Positions 6,428 through 7,991 of a DNA stretch of 7,991 nucleotides are shown in pieces. The notes below the pieces were generated by a model that was given only the letters and a program-made list of their open reading frames with translations, had not been told where the DNA came from and searched no databases. Origin of the DNA: a bacterium UBP7_UBA7824. GTDB lineage: Bacteria > UBP7 > UBA6624. The translations under genes were made by a program, and so were the position numbers. The DNA lies in contig DLTY01000043.1 in the NCBI GenBank assembly GCA_002501535.1, positions 47,295 to 55,285 of the forward strand, given 5' to 3'. Numbering within the stretch: position 1 is the stretch's first letter; each line of letters starts with the position of its first letter.

Positions 6428-7075
6428 ATGAACGAACTTAACTCTTTTTCAATTTTAAGCTGGAATCTAACAGCAGCTTGGATGGTTTTACAGGCTTACC
6501 GAATGGGCTTCAAGCTCATTGAATACATCGCTGCAATCGGGGTGCTTTCAGTCATACTTGTTGGTTGGGGTATGAGCACAAGTGCCGAAAGGCCTGAAGT
6601 TATGCTTTTTGGAATCCTGGTGAGTACATTGCTTGGAACAGTTGCACTATTGCTGATTATGAATTATGGGGAATCCAAGAGCAGTGGATTCGGGGCAATT
6701 CACATGACAGGCATCAGACATTCAAGATCAGTCAATGCAACATACAAGAAAAACCTATATATCAAAAAATCTTTTCAAGCATGGGTTAAAAACAAACCCA
6801 ACCCATTTATGGACATGCCTCAACATGGCCGTGATAATGAATTTGAAAAATCATGGACAGAAGGAGATGTAGAAGGGTGTCGGTTCAGGCTAAATGAAAT
6901 AGGCATAGAAGGCTATGAGGCTGAAAATGAAATCTATAAATGCTGGATCAGGTACGCCTCCGAAATAGCAGAATTCGACAAAGCTGTCATGAAAGGCTAT
7001 AAAGGCCGAAAAGTTTACGGCATCGAGGATGATCCTGCAGGTACAAAAATAGACCATTGGCAGAAACGGGATTAA
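6428..7075 (+). CDS. Membrane protein with a soluble C-terminal domain, function unknown
   Basis: A 215-residue protein that I do not recognise. Two clear membrane helices lie at about 32-49 (EYIAAIGVLSVILVGWGM) and 58-79 (VMLFGILVSTLLGTVALLLIMN). A weaker hydrophobic stretch (6-22) could be a third. The remaining 135 residues are polar and charged: a Lys-rich part (104-125), then a probably helical region (136-190) with DNEFEKSWTEGDVEG and ENEIYKCWIRYASEIAEFDKAV. No catalytic motif is visible. The frame is closed by TGA at 6413-6415, so the start must be within the reading frame after that. The ATG at 6428 has no Shine-Dalgarno. Internal ATGs at 6482 (Met19) and 6503 (Met26, AGG 9 nt upstream) would keep both main helices. 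It is divergent from the secreted-protease operon and convergent with the aroQ operon. It is the only plus-strand gene in the window, with no partner gene on its strand. Confidence 0.7.
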   Translation: MNELNSFSILSWNLTAAWMVLQAYRMGFKLIEYIAAIGVLSVILVGWGMSTSAERPEVMLFGILVSTLLGTVALLLIMNYGESKSSGFGAIHMTGIRHSRSVNATYKKNLYIKKSFQAWVKNKPNPFMDMPQHGRDNEFEKSWTEGDVEGCRFRLNEIGIEGYEAENEIYKCWIRYASEIAEFDKAVMKGYKGRKVYGIEDDPAGTKIDHWQKRD

Positions 7076-7082
7076 TCCTGTT
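7065..7082. terminator. Weak hairpin at the convergent gene ends
   Basis: AACGGGA and TCCTGTT pair as a 7-bp stem (one G-T pair) around TTAA, spanning the stop codon of the plus-strand gene. Neither strand has a real T-run after it, so it is at best a poor bidirectional terminator between the converging genes. Confidence 0.2.
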
Positions 7083-7104
7083 CAAGAAACTTCTCCAATA
7101 ATGT

Positions 7105-7407
7105 TTATTCGCGCGAAGAAAACTTAATGATTGAACCTAGATACATCAAAATGCCAAAAATAAAAAATGTACCGAAGCTCATCATCACAATAAACATAAG
7201 GCCTTCTACAGGCCCCATTGTTTTGAAAAAGTCTGAATTGATGGCGTCTAAAACACCAAATGCAACAATAATCCAGCCAAAAAGGCCAAATAAAGCAATT
7301 TTTTTTTGGCTTGAGTCTGGATTGTCACAAAGATAAAGATATATTTGTTTTGAAAATATGAATGTCAGATACAAACCTATTGTTAAAGATACAAAGCCGA
7401 TTTCCAT
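7105..7407 (-). CDS. Small three-helix membrane protein, function unknown
   Basis: A 100-residue protein, almost entirely hydrophobic, with three predicted membrane helices at about 4-26, 37-56 and 68-92. A short polar loop (27-36, CDNPDSSQKK) and a second loop (57-67, NSDFFKTMGPV) separate them. It ends in IKFSSRE. I know of no family it fits and see no conserved catalytic residues. It begins 7 nt after the aroQ stop with no clear Shine-Dalgarno, so it is probably translated by ribosomes coming off aroQ. Its placement with a shikimate-pathway gene gives no functional clue. Its length, membrane pattern and operon position support a real gene. Confidence 0.65.
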   Translation of the reverse strand: MEIGFVSLTIGLYLTFIFSKQIYLYLCDNPDSSQKKIALFGLFGWIIVAFGVLDAINSDFFKTMGPVEGLMFIVMMSFGTFFIFGILMYLGSIIKFSSRE

Positions 7408-7414
7408 TATGACG

Positions 7415-7843
7415 TTAAGAGTTGGTTAAAAACCTGATGGCCATTTTGTAACCTTCAAACCCAAACCCAGATATTACAGGTTGCCCTGCATCAGCAGTAA
7501 TAAGCTGTTTTCTCCATGATTCATTTCTTGAATGCACAGCTGACAAATGCACCTCGACAACAGGAATTGCCAAACCTTTTAAGGCATCACGTATTGAAAA
7601 TGAACTGTGTGATAGTGCTCCTGGATTGATAATTAGGGCCTCGAAGTTTCCTGCAGAATCATTGATGCAATCAACAATAGAGCCTTCTTCTGAAATGTTC
7701 TTAAAGGTTAAAGAGGTACATTTTGATTTGGCCCAAGCATCAATAGATGATTTTTGATCAGATGAAGAAATTCCACCATAAGTTTCAGTCTCACGAATGC
7801 CAACCATGTTCAAATTAGGACCTTCAAGAACCAATATTTTCAT
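7415..7843 (-). CDS. aroQ: 3-dehydroquinate dehydratase, type II
   Basis: This enzyme removes water from 3-dehydroquinate to give 3-dehydroshikimate, the third step of the shikimate pathway to aromatic amino acids, in the cytoplasm. At 142 residues it has the normal length for the small dodecameric type II enzyme, which is unrelated to type I AroD. The start MKILVLEGPNLNMVG is diagnostic. Catalytic and binding residues by comparison with M. tuberculosis AroQ are Arg17 and Tyr22 (in GIRETETYGG), Asn73 and His79 (INPGALSHSS), Glu97, His99 and Ser101 (VEVHLS), and Arg106 with Arg111. The Arg106-Arg111 segment (SRNESWR) appears one residue longer than the common AREEFR. The end ISGFGFEGYKMAIRFL is typical. 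The ATG at 7841-7843 fits the family start; an in-frame GTG at 7859-7861 would add six unneeded residues. The ATG overlaps the upstream stop as ATGA, and no Shine-Dalgarno is visible, so translation is probably coupled. Confidence 0.96.
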   Translation of the reverse strand: MKILVLEGPNLNMVGIRETETYGGISSSDQKSSIDAWAKSKCTSLTFKNISEEGSIVDCINDSAGNFEALIINPGALSHSSFSIRDALKGLAIPVVEVHLSAVHSRNESWRKQLITADAGQPVISGFGFEGYKMAIRFLTNS

Positions 7844-7991
7844 GATATCAAGTCTAACCACTTTTCGGCTGGAGGGTTTGTCAAATTGGAAATTTCAAAA
7901 TCTCCAATTGCCTTTGGATACACAACATTCAAACCTTGAGATGTCCATTTTTTATCCTTTTGTAGGGCCTCCAAAAAAGAAGTCTTGTCTA
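7840..7991 (-). CDS. C-terminal end of an unidentified gene upstream of aroQ
   Basis: An open reading frame entering from the window's right edge gives 49 residues (starting DKTSFLEALQKDKKW, ending AEKWLDLIS) before a TGA at 7840-7842. The stop overlaps the aroQ ATG by 4 nt (ATGA), the usual arrangement for coupled operon genes and the main reason to believe the frame is real. The residue composition is that of a soluble, ordinary protein. The fragment is too short for me to recognise a family. Confidence 0.65.
   Translation of the reverse strand, partial: DKTSFLEALQKDKKWTSQGLNVVYPKAIGDFEISNLTNPPAEKWLDLIS

Overview
The window is AT-rich, densely packed bacterial DNA. It contains no rRNA, tRNA, CRISPR array or transposase that I can see. 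Signal peptides, a lipobox and a periplasmic-type TolB-like beta-propeller suggest a diderm bacterium. GroES/GroEL and a type II dehydroquinase are housekeeping genes and do not fix the lineage. The acidic, Asp-rich secreted proteins would fit a marine or free-living bacterium, but that is a guess.

Layout, all on the minus strand unless stated. Positions 1-585 are the N-terminal 195 codons of groEL, cut by the window edge, preceded by complete groES (598-900). Upstream of groES is a tight four-gene block that reads toward it: a secreted protein of unknown function (5647-6324), a 975-residue secreted matrixin-like zinc protease with PKD-type domains (2720-5647), a 72-residue lipoprotein (2498-2716) and a TolB/PD40-type propeller protein (952-2496). 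Junctions inside this block are a 1-nt overlap, a 3-nt gap and a 1-nt gap. At each junction the ribosome binding site lies in the last codons of the preceding gene, so the block is almost certainly one operon. It is separated from groES by only 51 nt with no visible terminator.

A divergent intergenic region (about 6325-6427) has back-to-back promoter-like sequences and two clean palindromes. It serves the secreted block on the left and, on the right, a plus-strand gene for an unrecognised membrane protein (6428-7075). That gene converges on a second minus-strand operon: the C-terminus of an unidentified gene (7840-7991), aroQ (7415-7843, overlapping it by ATGA) and a small three-helix membrane protein (7105-7407).

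The most interesting part is the secreted block. Four co-translated exported proteins, among them a multi-domain metalloprotease, a tiny lipoprotein and a propeller, look like one cell-surface or extracellular module. Its function cannot be read from sequence alone. The aroQ operon and groESL are ordinary.
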